Shown here: positions 48,594 to 57,099 of the stretch, piece after piece
Position numbering within the stretch: position 1 is the first letter of the stretch
Layout: every line of letters starts with the position of its first letter
From: Jidongwangia harbinensis
Lineage (GTDB): Bacteria > Actinomycetota > Actinomycetes > Mycobacteriales > Micromonosporaceae
Assembly: GCF_020216025.1 (NCBI RefSeq)
Contig: NZ_JAIWNC010000017.1
Coordinates: 1-64,000 of the forward strand
Direction: 5' to 3'
Length of the DNA stretch: 64,000 nucleotides
The notes under the pieces: generated by a model
Databases searched by the model: none
Told to the model about the DNA's origin: nothing
What the model saw: the letters and a program-made list of their open reading frames with translations, nothing else
Translations under genes and position numbers: made by a program

Positions 48594-49832
48594 ATGACCC
48601 GCCTGAGCACGCTGCCGAGCACCCTGGAGCAGGCGCACCACGCCCTGCTGCTGCTGGGCGTGCCGGCCCCGCTCCGGCTGGTGGCCGAGGTGCACGCGGC
48701 CCTGCTCGACGGCGACCTGTCCGTGCCGGCGCTGGCCGCGCTGCTGCGCGACGAGGAGCGGCACTTCACCGACCCACCGCCACCACCGGGCAGCGTGGGG
48801 ACTTCCGGCGCGCTGCACACCCCGGATCCGCACACCTCGGATCCGCACACCCCGGATCCGCTCACCCCGGATCCGCTCACCCCGGATCCGCACACCCCGG
48901 ATCCGCACAGCGCGGAGCCGCTCACCGGCAGCGCGGGAACCCTGGACGCCTTTCGCGCCGGAGATACCCCCGGCGCGGGTTCGGCGGGTGGTGTGGGGAG
49001 TTCGGGCGTGCTGGGTGCCGGAGGTGCTCACGGCTCGGGGTCCGGGCGTGGTGTGGGGAGTTCGGGTGCGTTGGGTGCCGGAGGTGCACACGGCGTGGGG
49101 TCCGGGCGTGGTGTGGGGAGTTCGGGTGCGTTGGGTGCCGGAGGTGCACACGGCGGGGGCTCGGTAAGTGGTGTGGGGAGTTCGGGTGCGCTGGGTGCCG
49201 GAAGTGCACACGGCGGGGGCTCGGTAAGTGGTGTGGGGAGTTCGGGCGCGCTGGGTGCCGGAAGTGCACACGGCGGGGGCTCGGTAAGTGGGGTGGGGAG
49301 TTCGGGTGCGCTCGGTGCCGGGGAGGCCCACGGGTGGGATGGACGCGGGCCGGATGGTGGCGCTACGGCCTGGACCACCGCGGAAGGCTGGCGTGGGGAC
49401 GGGACTGGGCGTTCGTCGTACCTTATTTGTCCTGGTCTGCACCTTGATCTCACCCCGGCGCGGGGAACCGTGACGCTGGGGTCCTGGCCGGTCGCGGACC
49501 GGATCTGTTCGCCGGCGGCGGCGCGGGCCGACGCGCTCACCATGGTGGTGCGGATCGCGGAGATTGCCCCGATGCGTCCCGGCGCCTGCACCGCGGCCCT
49601 CCTCCGCCGGCTCGCCGAGAGCGTGCCGGACGGGGTGGAGGCGTTCGATCCGCTGAACCCGGCCGCGCTGGCCGACGTCGCGCGGGCCGCGCTGGCCGAC
49701 CCGGCCCTGGCCGACGCGGTGGCCGCGGAGGAACCGGCCCGGGCCGCGGCGGCCGACCGTGCCCGCCTCCTCTCCCGGCGCCAGCAGCTGTTCGGCATGG
49801 CCACCGTCCCGCACCAGCGGGGCCCGGCGTGA
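48594..49832 (+). CDS. Unknown protein with two tandem-repeat regions
   Basis: This 412-residue protein of unknown function has an N-terminal helical domain (residues 1-60, 'LEQAHHALLLLGVPAPLRLV'), seven copies of a PDPHT-type pentapeptide (77-111), and 5.7 copies of a 20-residue Gly/Ser/Ala repeat (133-247, 'GVGSSGALGAGGAHGVGSGR'). A non-repetitive C-terminal domain follows (about 270-412, 'LHLDLTPARGTVTLGSW', 'ALTMVVRIAEIAPMRPGACT'). The repeats look like flexible spacers joining two folded parts. Codon choice in the Gly-rich part is less GC-biased than in its neighbours. ATG 48594 is preferred. It overlaps the next ORF by GTGA and leads a five-gene operon. Confidence 0.72.
   Translation: MTRLSTLPSTLEQAHHALLLLGVPAPLRLVAEVHAALLDGDLSVPALAALLRDEERHFTDPPPPPGSVGTSGALHTPDPHTSDPHTPDPLTPDPLTPDPHTPDPHSAEPLTGSAGTLDAFRAGDTPGAGSAGGVGSSGVLGAGGAHGSGSGRGVGSSGALGAGGAHGVGSGRGVGSSGALGAGGAHGGGSVSGVGSSGALGAGSAHGGGSVSGVGSSGALGAGSAHGGGSVSGVGSSGALGAGEAHGWDGRGPDGGATAWTTAEGWRGDGTGRSSYLICPGLHLDLTPARGTVTLGSWPVADRICSPAAARADALTMVVRIAEIAPMRPGACTAALLRRLAESVPDGVEAFDPLNPAALADVARAALADPALADAVAAEEPARAAAADRARLLSRRQQLFGMATVPHQRGPA
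48822..48926 (+). repeat. 15-bp tandem repeat (7 copies)
   Basis: Seven units of a 15-base sequence close to CCGGATCCGCACACC encode PDPHT, SDPHT, PDPLT, PDPLT, PDPHT, PDPHS and AEPLT. Each unit contains or nearly contains a GGATCC palindrome. The reading frame is kept, so the array lies within the coding sequence of the operon's first gene. Confidence 0.9.
48990..49334 (+). repeat. 60-bp tandem repeat (about 5.7 copies)
   Basis: Units begin at 48990, 49050, 49110, 49170, 49230 and 49290 (the last partial). Each encodes a 20-residue Gly-rich block. Units 4 and 5 are almost identical, which suggests recent duplication or gene conversion; unit 1 is the most divergent. The length is a multiple of three, so copy-number change would not break the frame. 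Confidence 0.92.
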
Positions 49833-50038
49833 GTGCGTCGGCTCGTGGTTCCGCGCCGGCGGGGCCTGGCGTGAGCGTGTCGGCTCGTGGTTCTGCGCCG
49901 GCGGGGGCCGGTGTGCGTGTGTCGGTTCGTGGGTTCGCCCTGGCGGTGATCGGCGTGCGTGTGTCGGCTCGTGGTTTCGCGCCGGCGGGGGCCGGTGTGC
50001 GTGCGCCGGCTCGTGGGTTCGCGCCGGCGGGGATCAGT
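49829..50038 (+). repeat. 42-bp tandem repeat (5 copies)
   Basis: Five 42-base units, each coding for 14 residues, are rich in GTGTG and GCCGGCGGGG strings. They are distinct in length and sequence from the 15-bp and 60-bp arrays of the gene just upstream. Confidence 0.85.
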
Positions 50039-50068
50039 GTGTGTGCGTCGGGCGGGAGTTTCGGGTGA
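49829..50068 (+). CDS. Small repeat protein (79 residues) coupled to both neighbours
   Basis: A 79-codon frame starts at GTG 49829 inside the stop of the preceding gene (GTGA) and stops at 50068, again in a GTGA overlap with the next gene's GTG at 50065. Nearly all of it is a 14-residue repeat, VSVSARGSAPAGAG and variants (five copies), and it ends CASGGSFG. The two exact stop/start overlaps argue for real translation, but a low-complexity spacer that is translated only to couple the flanking genes is also possible. No function is known. Confidence 0.55.
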   Translation: MSASARGSAPAGPGVSVSARGSAPAGAGVRVSVRGFALAVIGVRVSARGFAPAGAGVRAPARGFAPAGISVCASGGSFG

Positions 50069-51141
50069 CGGGCGGTGCCGAGCTGGCGCGGCTGCGGGGT
50101 GCGGTTCCGGCGAAGCGGCACAACGCCCGGACCATCGCGGCGCTCACCGGTAATCCGGGGTGTACGCGGCGGGCCGTGCTGGACGCGGCGGGGGTGGACA
50201 AGCCTCGCCTGGCGCAGCGGATCGGGTTTCCGAGCAGCTTCGGGCAGTCCCGGTTCGCGCTGGCGCGGGGCAACGGGTTCGAGGCGATGCTCAAGGCGGA
50301 CGGCTGTGCGCTGCTGCTCGCGCTGCTGCGGGACACGGTGGGGCTGGAGGCGCCGGACGTCGGGTACGACGATCTGGGCTCCGACGCCGACGACACGCTC
50401 GCCGCGCGGCAGGCCCGGACCCGGGAGCTGCTGGCCGGGGCGGCCGGGGCGGCGCTGATCGACCATCCGCTGCTCACCCTCGACGTGGCCGGTCAGCAGG
50501 TGTTCCTGGAACCGGACCTGATCGCGTTGCAGGTGCGGGGACGGCTGCACGTGGTGGAGATCAAGTCGTTCGCGGTGGTGGACGGCCAGGCGGACGGCGC
50601 GAAAGTCTCCGGCGCCGCGGTGCAGGCCGCCGTCTACGTGCTGGCGCTGCGCCGGCTGCTCGCCGAACTCGGCCACGACGAGACGCTGGTCAGTCACGAC
50701 GTGGTGCTGGTCTGCCCGGAGAACTTCTCGCTGCGGCCCACCGCGGTGGTGCTGGACGTCCGCAAGCAGCTTGCCACGCTGCGCCGCCAGCTCACCCGGC
50801 TGGCGTCCGTGTCCGGCCTGATCGCCGCGCTGCCGCCGTCGGTCCGGTTCGACCTGGCGCTGCCGCCGGCCGAGCTGATCGCCGCGCTCGACCAGGTCGC
50901 CGCCCGGTACGCGCCGGAATGCCTGTCCACCTGCGAGCTGTCCGTGTTCTGCCGGCACGAGTCCGCGGGCACCACCGCCACGCTGGGCCGGCCGGTGCGG
51001 GACGCGCTCGGTGGCATCGAGACGATCGACGAGGTGCTGGCGTTCGCGGCCGGCACCGGGGAACCGGCCGCCGAACAGGCCGAGGCGGCCGCGCTGCTGC
51101 GGACCGCGGCCCGGCTGCGCGCGGAGGCCCTGACCCGGTGA
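50065..51141 (+). CDS. RecB/Cas4-like PD-(D/E)XK nuclease with Fe-S cysteine pattern
   Basis: This 358-residue protein is a probable single-strand DNA exonuclease or related nuclease. Active-site elements appear in order: Glu73 in GNGFEAML, the FLEPD motif (D151), VVEIKS (E165 and K167) and QAAVYVLAL (Q187, Y191), the QxxxY element of RecB-type nucleases. One cysteine precedes the domain (C33 in NPGCTRR) and three follow it (C286, C290, C296 in ECLSTCELSVFC). This is the split arrangement that holds a 4Fe-4S cluster in Cas4, AddB and Dna2. GTG 50065 is coupled to the repeat ORF, and its stop overlaps the next gene. Confidence 0.8.
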   Translation: MTGGAELARLRGAVPAKRHNARTIAALTGNPGCTRRAVLDAAGVDKPRLAQRIGFPSSFGQSRFALARGNGFEAMLKADGCALLLALLRDTVGLEAPDVGYDDLGSDADDTLAARQARTRELLAGAAGAALIDHPLLTLDVAGQQVFLEPDLIALQVRGRLHVVEIKSFAVVDGQADGAKVSGAAVQAAVYVLALRRLLAELGHDETLVSHDVVLVCPENFSLRPTAVVLDVRKQLATLRRQLTRLASVSGLIAALPPSVRFDLALPPAELIAALDQVAARYAPECLSTCELSVFCRHESAGTTATLGRPVRDALGGIETIDEVLAFAAGTGEPAAEQAEAAALLRTAARLRAEALTR

Positions 51142-52610
51142 GTACGCTCACCGCCCTCGCCCGGGCGCAGGCCTTCGCCTGTGGCCGGGCGCTGCCCATC
51201 GCCACGGTCCGCCACCTGCACGTGCACGACCGTCCGCTGGTGCTGGTGCCGCTGGCCATGGCGGGCGAGGCGAACGCGCCGCTGGCCGCGCTGGTCGGTA
51301 CCGACCGGGCCGCGCCGGAGCTGCTGGTGGTGGCGCAGCCGCGCAACCGGGACCAGCGTTTCGCGTTCGCCGCCGCGCTGGCCGAACGGGTTCTGGCCTA
51401 CCTGGACTCGTGCATCGGCGAGACCGAGGCGGTGGCCGTCGACCGCGGGCGGGACGTGCGGCACCGGTACGTCGACGCGCCGCAGCTGTGGGTGCCCAAC
51501 ACCGGTGGCGTCGAGTTCGTCCGGCTGCTCGGGCGGTCCACCCGGTTCCGGTCGGTGGACGGCGAATATCCGGTTCCGCCGTCGGTGCCGCTGCTCGGCC
51601 GGTGGCTGACGTTCTTCGCCAACTCCGCCGAGATGCCGGGCTCGTCGCTGCTGCTCAACGCGGTGCAGGCGCTCGGGCTGCACTGGGCGACCGGGCAGAG
51701 CAGCGTCGAGGACGCGCATCTCGCGGCGCTGCTGGCCTGGATCGAGCCGCCCGCCGGCCGCACCGGCGTCGAGGCCGCCCGGGACGCCGAACTCCAACCG
51801 CCGGCCGGCCCGGCCACCGACCCGGACTTCGACAACGCCGTGCTGGCCCCGCTGATGTCCGTCCCGGAACCCGACGTCGCCGCGCTGACCGCGGTGCTGC
51901 GCGAGCAGATGACCCCGGCCTGGGAACAGGTGTGGCGGTCGCTGGATCTGCTGCGCGCGCTGCCGGCCGGTGACCGGGTGGCCGGGCGCTGGGACGGCGA
52001 CCGGGACACGTTCTCGGCGTACGTGCAGTACCTCGCGGACGGCGGCGCCCCGCAGCCCCGGCGGGACGGCGCGGTCGCGGCGGCCGCCCGCCTGCACCGG
52101 CTGGAGAACGCGGCGGGCCGGTACGCGGTGCAGCGCGCCTTCGACGACCCGCTGGTGATGGCCGATTACCGGCTCACCGGGCAGGCGTTCACCGGCAGGG
52201 TCACGCTGGCCGACCCGGACCGGGTGGACGACACCGGCAAACGCCCGGTGCTGCGCCCGCGCATCATGGTCGCCACCGCGGAACCGGTCCGGGTCGAGCC
52301 GGGTGCCACGCTCACCTCGCCGGCCCGCCCCGCGCAGAAGGCCCGGGTCGTGTCGCTCACGCCCACCCCGGCCGGCACGGACGTGCTGCTGGAACTGTCC
52401 GGCGGCATGGGTCGCAAGCTGGTCGCCGAGCCCGGCAGTGTGCCGGGCGTCGGGGAGGATCTGCTGCTCACCACGCTCAGCGAGGCGTACCGCCCGGGCG
52501 CGACGTTCCCCGACCCGGCGGACACCCCGTGGACGCACGGCGGACCGCCGGAAACCGCGCCCGATCTGTCGCCGTCCGACCCTGGCGGGGAGGACGCGGC
52601 GGGTGCTTGA
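51138..52610 (+). CDS. Unknown 490-residue operon protein
   Basis: I do not recognise a family. The protein starts at GTG 51138 in the stop of the nuclease gene (GTGA). It has an N-terminal alpha/beta part ('RPLVLVPLAMAGEANAPLAA', 'QRFAFAAALAERVLAYLDSC'), a central helical part with several Trp ('EQMTPAWEQVWRSLDLLRAL') and a C-terminal beta-rich part ('ARVVSLTPTPAGTDVLLELS') that could be a small barrel. There is no membrane segment or known catalytic motif. Tight coupling to the nuclease suggests a complex partner. Confidence 0.72.
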   Translation: MSTLTALARAQAFACGRALPIATVRHLHVHDRPLVLVPLAMAGEANAPLAALVGTDRAAPELLVVAQPRNRDQRFAFAAALAERVLAYLDSCIGETEAVAVDRGRDVRHRYVDAPQLWVPNTGGVEFVRLLGRSTRFRSVDGEYPVPPSVPLLGRWLTFFANSAEMPGSSLLLNAVQALGLHWATGQSSVEDAHLAALLAWIEPPAGRTGVEAARDAELQPPAGPATDPDFDNAVLAPLMSVPEPDVAALTAVLREQMTPAWEQVWRSLDLLRALPAGDRVAGRWDGDRDTFSAYVQYLADGGAPQPRRDGAVAAAARLHRLENAAGRYAVQRAFDDPLVMADYRLTGQAFTGRVTLADPDRVDDTGKRPVLRPRIMVATAEPVRVEPGATLTSPARPAQKARVVSLTPTPAGTDVLLELSGGMGRKLVAEPGSVPGVGEDLLLTTLSEAYRPGATFPDPADTPWTHGGPPETAPDLSPSDPGGEDAAGA

Positions 52611-52619
52611 GTTGACGGT

Positions 52620-53528
52620 GTGGGCGACCCCCTCGTCGTGCCCGCCTGGTACGACCCCTCGGCGCGACGGTTCCGTGTGTCCTGGGCGGACACCCGGGCC
52701 GGCCGGCTGAGCGTCGACGCGGACCGGTTCCTGTTCGCCACGGACACCGGCGTGGTGTTCGACGTGCCGCGCGCCGCAACGGGGGTGCGCTGGCTGCGCA
52801 GCCGGCGTGGCGTTCCCGGACTGGATCTGGCCGCCCCCGAGCGGACCTACCGGCTGTACCTGGGGCGTCCGGCGGGCAGCGCACCGACCGCCGGTCCGGA
52901 GTTTCCGGCCGGTGACCCCGCCGCCGCGGCGTCCTCGCTCCGGAGCATGCTCGACGTGGACGGGCCCGGCCCGGACCAGCGCCTCGCCCTCGCGGTGCCG
53001 ACGTCGGAGTACCACTGCGCCGGCCTGGCGTTCAGCCAGGACGGCACGCTGCTGGCCGTCGGCACGTCGCACGGCCTGGTGGTGATCTGGGACCTGGCCA
53101 CCGGCCGGCCGGCCCGGCAGTTCATGCACGACCTGTGCGGCGCACCGGTGCCCGCGGTGGCGTTCTCCGCCGACGATCTCTACCTGGCCACCGCCGGGCA
53201 CGACGGCCAGCTCAAGCTGCGCGAGGTGCGGACCGGGCGGGTACTGCTCAAACGCGCGCACCCGGGGGCGTTGAGCGCGGTCTGCTTCGACCACACCGGC
53301 GCGCTGCTGGCCACCGCCTGCGCGGACGGCGCGGTGCGGGTGTGGTCCCGGCGCGGCGACATCCGGAATCAGATCGACGGGGTGTGCACGGCGTCGACCG
53401 GGCGGCTGTCGTTCGCCCCGGACGGCACGGTCGTGGTCGGCGGCAAGGGGCGGGTCGAGGCGGTCACCCCGGACGGGCGGCTGCAGGCGGCCGCCACGAA
53501 GGACGGCCTGCGGGTCTGGGCCGGCTGA
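52620..53528 (+). CDS. WD40-repeat protein
   Basis: This 302-residue protein has a unique N-terminal part (about residues 1-120) followed by roughly four WD40-type blades: 'LAFSQDGTLLAVGTSHGLVV', 'VAFSADDLYLATAGHDGQLK', 'VCFDHTGALLATACADGAVR' and a weaker last one around 'LSFAPDGTVVVGGKGRVEAV'. Four blades are too few for a closed seven-blade propeller, so the N-terminal region may add blades or the protein may dimerise. GTG 52620 is 9 bases after the previous stop, so it closes the operon. It probably acts as a scaffold or sensor for the nuclease complex. Confidence 0.82.
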   Translation: MGDPLVVPAWYDPSARRFRVSWADTRAGRLSVDADRFLFATDTGVVFDVPRAATGVRWLRSRRGVPGLDLAAPERTYRLYLGRPAGSAPTAGPEFPAGDPAAAASSLRSMLDVDGPGPDQRLALAVPTSEYHCAGLAFSQDGTLLAVGTSHGLVVIWDLATGRPARQFMHDLCGAPVPAVAFSADDLYLATAGHDGQLKLREVRTGRVLLKRAHPGALSAVCFDHTGALLATACADGAVRVWSRRGDIRNQIDGVCTASTGRLSFAPDGTVVVGGKGRVEAVTPDGRLQAAATKDGLRVWAG

Positions 53529-53538
53529 TCCCGCCGGC

Positions 53539-55329
53539 TCAGGACATCCGGATCAGCAGCAGGGCGATGTCGTCCGCCCGGCGGGTGGCCGCTTCGATCA
53601 ACCGGGAGCACACGTCCTCGCCGGGGGCTCCGGCGTTGGCCCGCAGCACCGCGGCGACCCGGCCGATGCCCTCGTCGATCAGGTGTGCCGGGTCCTCGAC
53701 CAGGCCGTCGGTGTAGAGCAGCAGCGTGGAACCGGCCGGGACGGTCCGCCGGTGCGTGGTGCGCACCGTGCGGGGCAGCAGGCCCAGCAGCGGCTCGGTC
53801 GGCGTCCACCAGACGTCCACCTCGCCGTCCGGGCGCAGCAGCAGCGGCGGCGGGTGCCCGGCGTTGGAGAACGACACCGCGTACCCGCCGTCCCGCCTGG
53901 TCGCCTGCGCCAGGACGGCGGTGGCGGCGGCCGGGATGTGCAGGCCGCGTACCGCCCGGTCGAGCTGGGCCAGCAGCGGGCCCGGTTCGTCGTCGCGGCC
54001 GTAGGCGTCCCCGCGGACCAGGTTGCGCAGCTGGCCCATGGTGGCCGCGGCCTCGATGTCGTGCCCCGACACGTCGCCGACCGCCAGCATCACCGAACCG
54101 TCCGGCTGGGCGAACGCGTCGTACCAGTCGCCGCCGACCGCGGCGCCGTCCTGGGCGGGCAGGTAGCGGGCGTGCAGTTCCATGCCGGGGATCTCCGGCA
54201 GATCGGTGAGCAGGCTGCGCTGCAGCACCTCGGCGACGTGGCGCTGCTCGTTGTACAGCCGGCTGTTGTCGATGGCCAGTCCGGCCCGCCGGCCGATGTC
54301 CAGGGCGGTGCGCACGTCCGCGTCGCTGAAGATCCGCCCCGGCGCGTTGACGAACGTGATGGTGCCGAGGACCCGTTGGCTGACCGGGGCGGAGATGGGC
54401 GCGGTGAGGTGGGCGCCGTACCCGAGTTCCAGCGCCAGGTCGACGGTCTCCGGGTTGGACACCCGGGTACGCATGTCGTCGACGGTGGCCCGGTTGTTGC
54501 GGACCGGCTGACCGCTGCGCCGCACGTCGAGCAGGATGGCGTTGGCGGTCATCTCGTCCGCGATCAGTTCGGTGAACCGGCGGGCCGCGGCGCTGCGCCG
54601 GGCGTCGTGGTGCACCGCGGCGACGTGGCGGTTGCGGCCGGCCGCGTCGATCAGGGAGACCAGGCACCAGTCGGACAGCCGCGGCGTGACCGCCTCGGCG
54701 AGCCGGCGCAACGACTCGTCGACGTCCAGTGTGGCGGCCAGCGATTCGGTGAGTTCGGCCAGCATGGCGAGCTGGTCGTGCACGGTCTCGGTGCGCCGCC
54801 GGGCGTCCTCGGCGAGCTCCCGGGCGATGCGCAGGCGCAACTCCGACGAGCAGGCGGCCGCGAGATCCGCCAGGACGGCCAGCTCGGTCGCGGTCCACTC
54901 CCGCGGCTCGGTGTCGATGGCGCAGAGCGACCCGAGGGTACGGCCGTCGGCGTCGGTGAGCGGCACACCGGCGTAGGCCACCACGCCCAGGTCCGGGATG
55001 GCGAGGTTGTCGCGGACCTGCGCGTCCCGCCGGGCGTCCGTGTAGACCTTGGGCCGGCCCTCGATCACCACGTGCTGGCAGAAGGAGTGCGACAGCGGGG
55101 TCTCGCGCTTGCCGGACCAGGGTTCGGCGAGGCCCGCCTGGCCGGGGAAGAACTGCCGCTCGTCGTCGACCAGCGAGACCAGCGCGACGGGCACGCCCAG
55201 CAACCGCTTCACCAGGCCGGCGAACCGGTCGAACGCCTCGTCCGGCTCGGCGGTCAGGCAGGCCCGCTGCAACGACTGGAGGCGTGCCGGGTCGGCGAGC
55301 ATGTCCGCCCGTGCCGCATCGTCCGTCAC
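53539..55329 (-). CDS. GAF-GAF-PP2C phosphatase (RsbU/SpoIIE type)
   Basis: This protein of about 596 residues has two GAF domains (about residues 15-160, 'LVSLVDDERQFFPGQAGL' and 'LSHSFCQHVV'; about 185-345). A C-terminal SpoIIE/PP2C phosphatase domain shows the metal-binding aspartates in 'AAVGGDWYDAFAQPDG', 'LAVGDVSGHDIEAA', 'LLLYTDGLVEDP' and 'RADDIALLLIRM'. Such proteins dephosphorylate STAS antagonists in response to signals sensed by GAF domains; the STAS protein at 40.8 kb is a possible partner. GTG 55329 is preferred, with GTGs at 55338 and 55341 as alternatives. Confidence 0.92.
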   Translation of the reverse strand: MTDDAARADMLADPARLQSLQRACLTAEPDEAFDRFAGLVKRLLGVPVALVSLVDDERQFFPGQAGLAEPWSGKRETPLSHSFCQHVVIEGRPKVYTDARRDAQVRDNLAIPDLGVVAYAGVPLTDADGRTLGSLCAIDTEPREWTATELAVLADLAAACSSELRLRIARELAEDARRRTETVHDQLAMLAELTESLAATLDVDESLRRLAEAVTPRLSDWCLVSLIDAAGRNRHVAAVHHDARRSAAARRFTELIADEMTANAILLDVRRSGQPVRNNRATVDDMRTRVSNPETVDLALELGYGAHLTAPISAPVSQRVLGTITFVNAPGRIFSDADVRTALDIGRRAGLAIDNSRLYNEQRHVAEVLQRSLLTDLPEIPGMELHARYLPAQDGAAVGGDWYDAFAQPDGSVMLAVGDVSGHDIEAAATMGQLRNLVRGDAYGRDDEPGPLLAQLDRAVRGLHIPAAATAVLAQATRRDGGYAVSFSNAGHPPPLLLRPDGEVDVWWTPTEPLLGLLPRTVRTTHRRTVPAGSTLLLYTDGLVEDPAHLIDEGIGRVAAVLRANAGAPGEDVCSRLIEAATRRADDIALLLIRMS

Positions 55330-55466
55330 GACCCTCACCACCCCTCGCCGTCCCGCTTCCGCGGCGCCGTGACCCCCCACAGGCTTCGCCCCCGGGGCCT
55401 CACCGGCGCCAGGCCGACCGGAACGTTACCCGGATGGGCGGGCACTTACGCCGGGTCGTGAGCGGA

Positions 55467-56141
55467 TCAACTGGTCGGTGCCGGAGTGTCGGCGGTCGTC
55501 ACCTCGGCGCCCGCCGCGACCGGCGCCCAGCGTTTCGTCCAGGCCTCCCGGCGCTCCGCGAACGCGGCGTCGTCCAGCCCGTAGGTCGACACCGTGACCT
55601 CGGTGCGCCCGGCGCCCGGACGGTCGAGCGGAAGCCGTGCGGAGACCACGATGAGGTCGCCGTCCGCGTTCACCGTCCAGGCCACCCGGTTGCCGAACCG
55701 TTCCCAGTCGCCGTCGGCCAACTCGAGCGCCTGCCGTCCGGTCGTCTCGCCGGTGAGGTACAGCGTGCGCCGGCGCCCCTGCGGTTTCCGCTCGAGCAGG
55801 AACCGCAACTGGGTCAGGAACGACTTCCAGCCCTCCTCGATACCGTCGTACCGGTCCGGGTCGGCCGGCGGCGGCCCCTCCCGGATCGCGCGCACCGTGC
55901 AGGCCTCGTCGTCGCCGGTGACCTCCAGGTAGGAGCCGTCGGCCCAGCCCATCCGCTCCGGCGCCAACAGCCGCGCCTCGGTCACGAAGATCTGCTCGAT
56001 CTCCGCGTCCAGGGCGTCGTAGTCCCACCCGAACCACTGCCGCAGCACCGGGACCTGCGTGACGGCGTCCCAGACCGCGTCGCGGCCGGCCGGTAGGGAC
56101 AGTTCCACGTGGTACGGCTTCAGCCTGCTTTCGTCAGTCAC
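55467..56141 (-). CDS. SRPBCC (START/AHSA1-like) domain protein
   Basis: This 224-residue protein has an N-terminal SRPBCC segment ('HVELSLPAGRDAVWDAVTQV', 'LRQWFGWDY') and a mid-domain 'GIEEGWKSFLTQLRFLLERK' helix typical of the C-terminal helix of the fold. A further module of about 90 residues follows, possibly a second, degenerate copy. It probably binds a hydrophobic ligand. GTG 56141 follows GATGAGGG. It lies 92 bases downstream of the primase-polymerase gene on the same strand and may or may not be in that operon. Confidence 0.78.
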   Translation of the reverse strand: MTDESRLKPYHVELSLPAGRDAVWDAVTQVPVLRQWFGWDYDALDAEIEQIFVTEARLLAPERMGWADGSYLEVTGDDEACTVRAIREGPPPADPDRYDGIEEGWKSFLTQLRFLLERKPQGRRRTLYLTGETTGRQALELADGDWERFGNRVAWTVNADGDLIVVSARLPLDRPGAGRTEVTVSTYGLDDAAFAERREAWTKRWAPVAAGAEVTTADTPAPTS

Positions 56142-56233
56142 GCCCTCATCCTGGCCTTTGTCCGTGATCGCCGCCACACCTGTTCCGCTGTCGGATGTGC
56201 GCTCCGGTTCCGCTTTCGGATGTGGGCTCCGGG

Positions 56234-57073
56234 TCAGGCGACCCGGGTGCCGGTGGCGACCGGGTGCCGCCGGCCGGCCGTCATGCCGGACCGGATCGTG
56301 CGCCGGGTCTCCGCCCGCCCCAGCCCGGCATGTCGGGCCGCCGCCTCCAGTTCCTGCGCCGTGCCGGTGGCGTCCAGCAGCCCCGCGCCGACCAGGCGGC
56401 CGAGTGCAAACGCGGCCCGGTTCAGCGTGTCGTTGCGGGTGCCGACCGGCGCGCGGGCCACCCGGTCCCGTTGCGTCTCCAGCGCGACCTCGGCGTACCG
56501 GTCCGGGTGTGCGATCACGCCACCGGACCGGGGGAGCGGCGGACCGGCGATCAGGTCCAGCAGGACCGCGGGCGCGTCGGGCGGCCGGATGCCGGGACGG
56601 TGGACCCAGGTGTAGTCGGCGCCACGGGCGTGCCGCGACGGCGGAGCCACCACGTAGCCGCCCGCACCGCGCCAGTCCAGACCGGGCAGCAGGCGCACGC
56701 GGTTGCCGTACCCGGTGGGCCGGAACCAGAAATGCCACCCGCCGCCGCCCGTGCGGACCTGGGGTCCGCCCGGCGTCGCGCCACCGAGCAGGTGCCGCAG
56801 CCCGTGCCGGCCCTCGTCCGAGTCGACGTCGGCCACGTCCATCACGACGCCGGTGCGCAGGCCGATGTTGGCGTCCGGCCAGCGGGTCCACCACCTCTCG
56901 ATCCGCCGCGGATCGGTGCTCGCCTCGGTGAGACCGTGCCGTAGTCGTGGGTGCTTGCCGGGCCGGTCGCAGCCGGAGTCGCGACACGAGCAACCTCCTC
57001 CGGCGGCAGGGGTGTGCACCGGCAGGACGGGGATGCCGTGCCGGGCGTAGGAGTGCGCCGCCGGGAGCAACAT
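56234..57073 (-). CDS. Bifunctional primase-polymerase (Prim-Pol) domain protein
   Basis: This 279-residue protein has the archaeo-eukaryotic-type Prim-Pol fold found in plasmid and phage replication proteins. The N-terminal 'HSYARHGIPVLPVHTP', the Cys cluster CSCRDSGC (possible zinc), the catalytic-type acidic run MDVADVDSDEG (D79, D82, D84), GGGGWHFWF, and GGYVVAPPSRH are all characteristic. No helicase domain is attached, so it is a short stand-alone version. ATG 57073 has no Shine-Dalgarno. It is 26 bases downstream of a small membrane-protein gene. Confidence 0.88.
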   Translation of the reverse strand: MLLPAAHSYARHGIPVLPVHTPAAGGGCSCRDSGCDRPGKHPRLRHGLTEASTDPRRIERWWTRWPDANIGLRTGVVMDVADVDSDEGRHGLRHLLGGATPGGPQVRTGGGGWHFWFRPTGYGNRVRLLPGLDWRGAGGYVVAPPSRHARGADYTWVHRPGIRPPDAPAVLLDLIAGPPLPRSGGVIAHPDRYAEVALETQRDRVARAPVGTRNDTLNRAAFALGRLVGAGLLDATGTAQELEAAARHAGLGRAETRRTIRSGMTAGRRHPVATGTRVA

Positions 57074-57099
57074 TAGAACAAGCGTACGACAGTTTCCGG

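Noticed and set aside
48990..49334. Could the repeats be a CRISPR array?
   Set aside because: Units are contiguous 60-bp repeats with no unique spacers, and they code in frame.
48922..49804. Minus-strand repeat-containing frames opposite the 60-bp array
   Set aside because: They are the antisense image of the tandem repeats; the plus-strand frame continues into a normal domain and is coupled to downstream genes.
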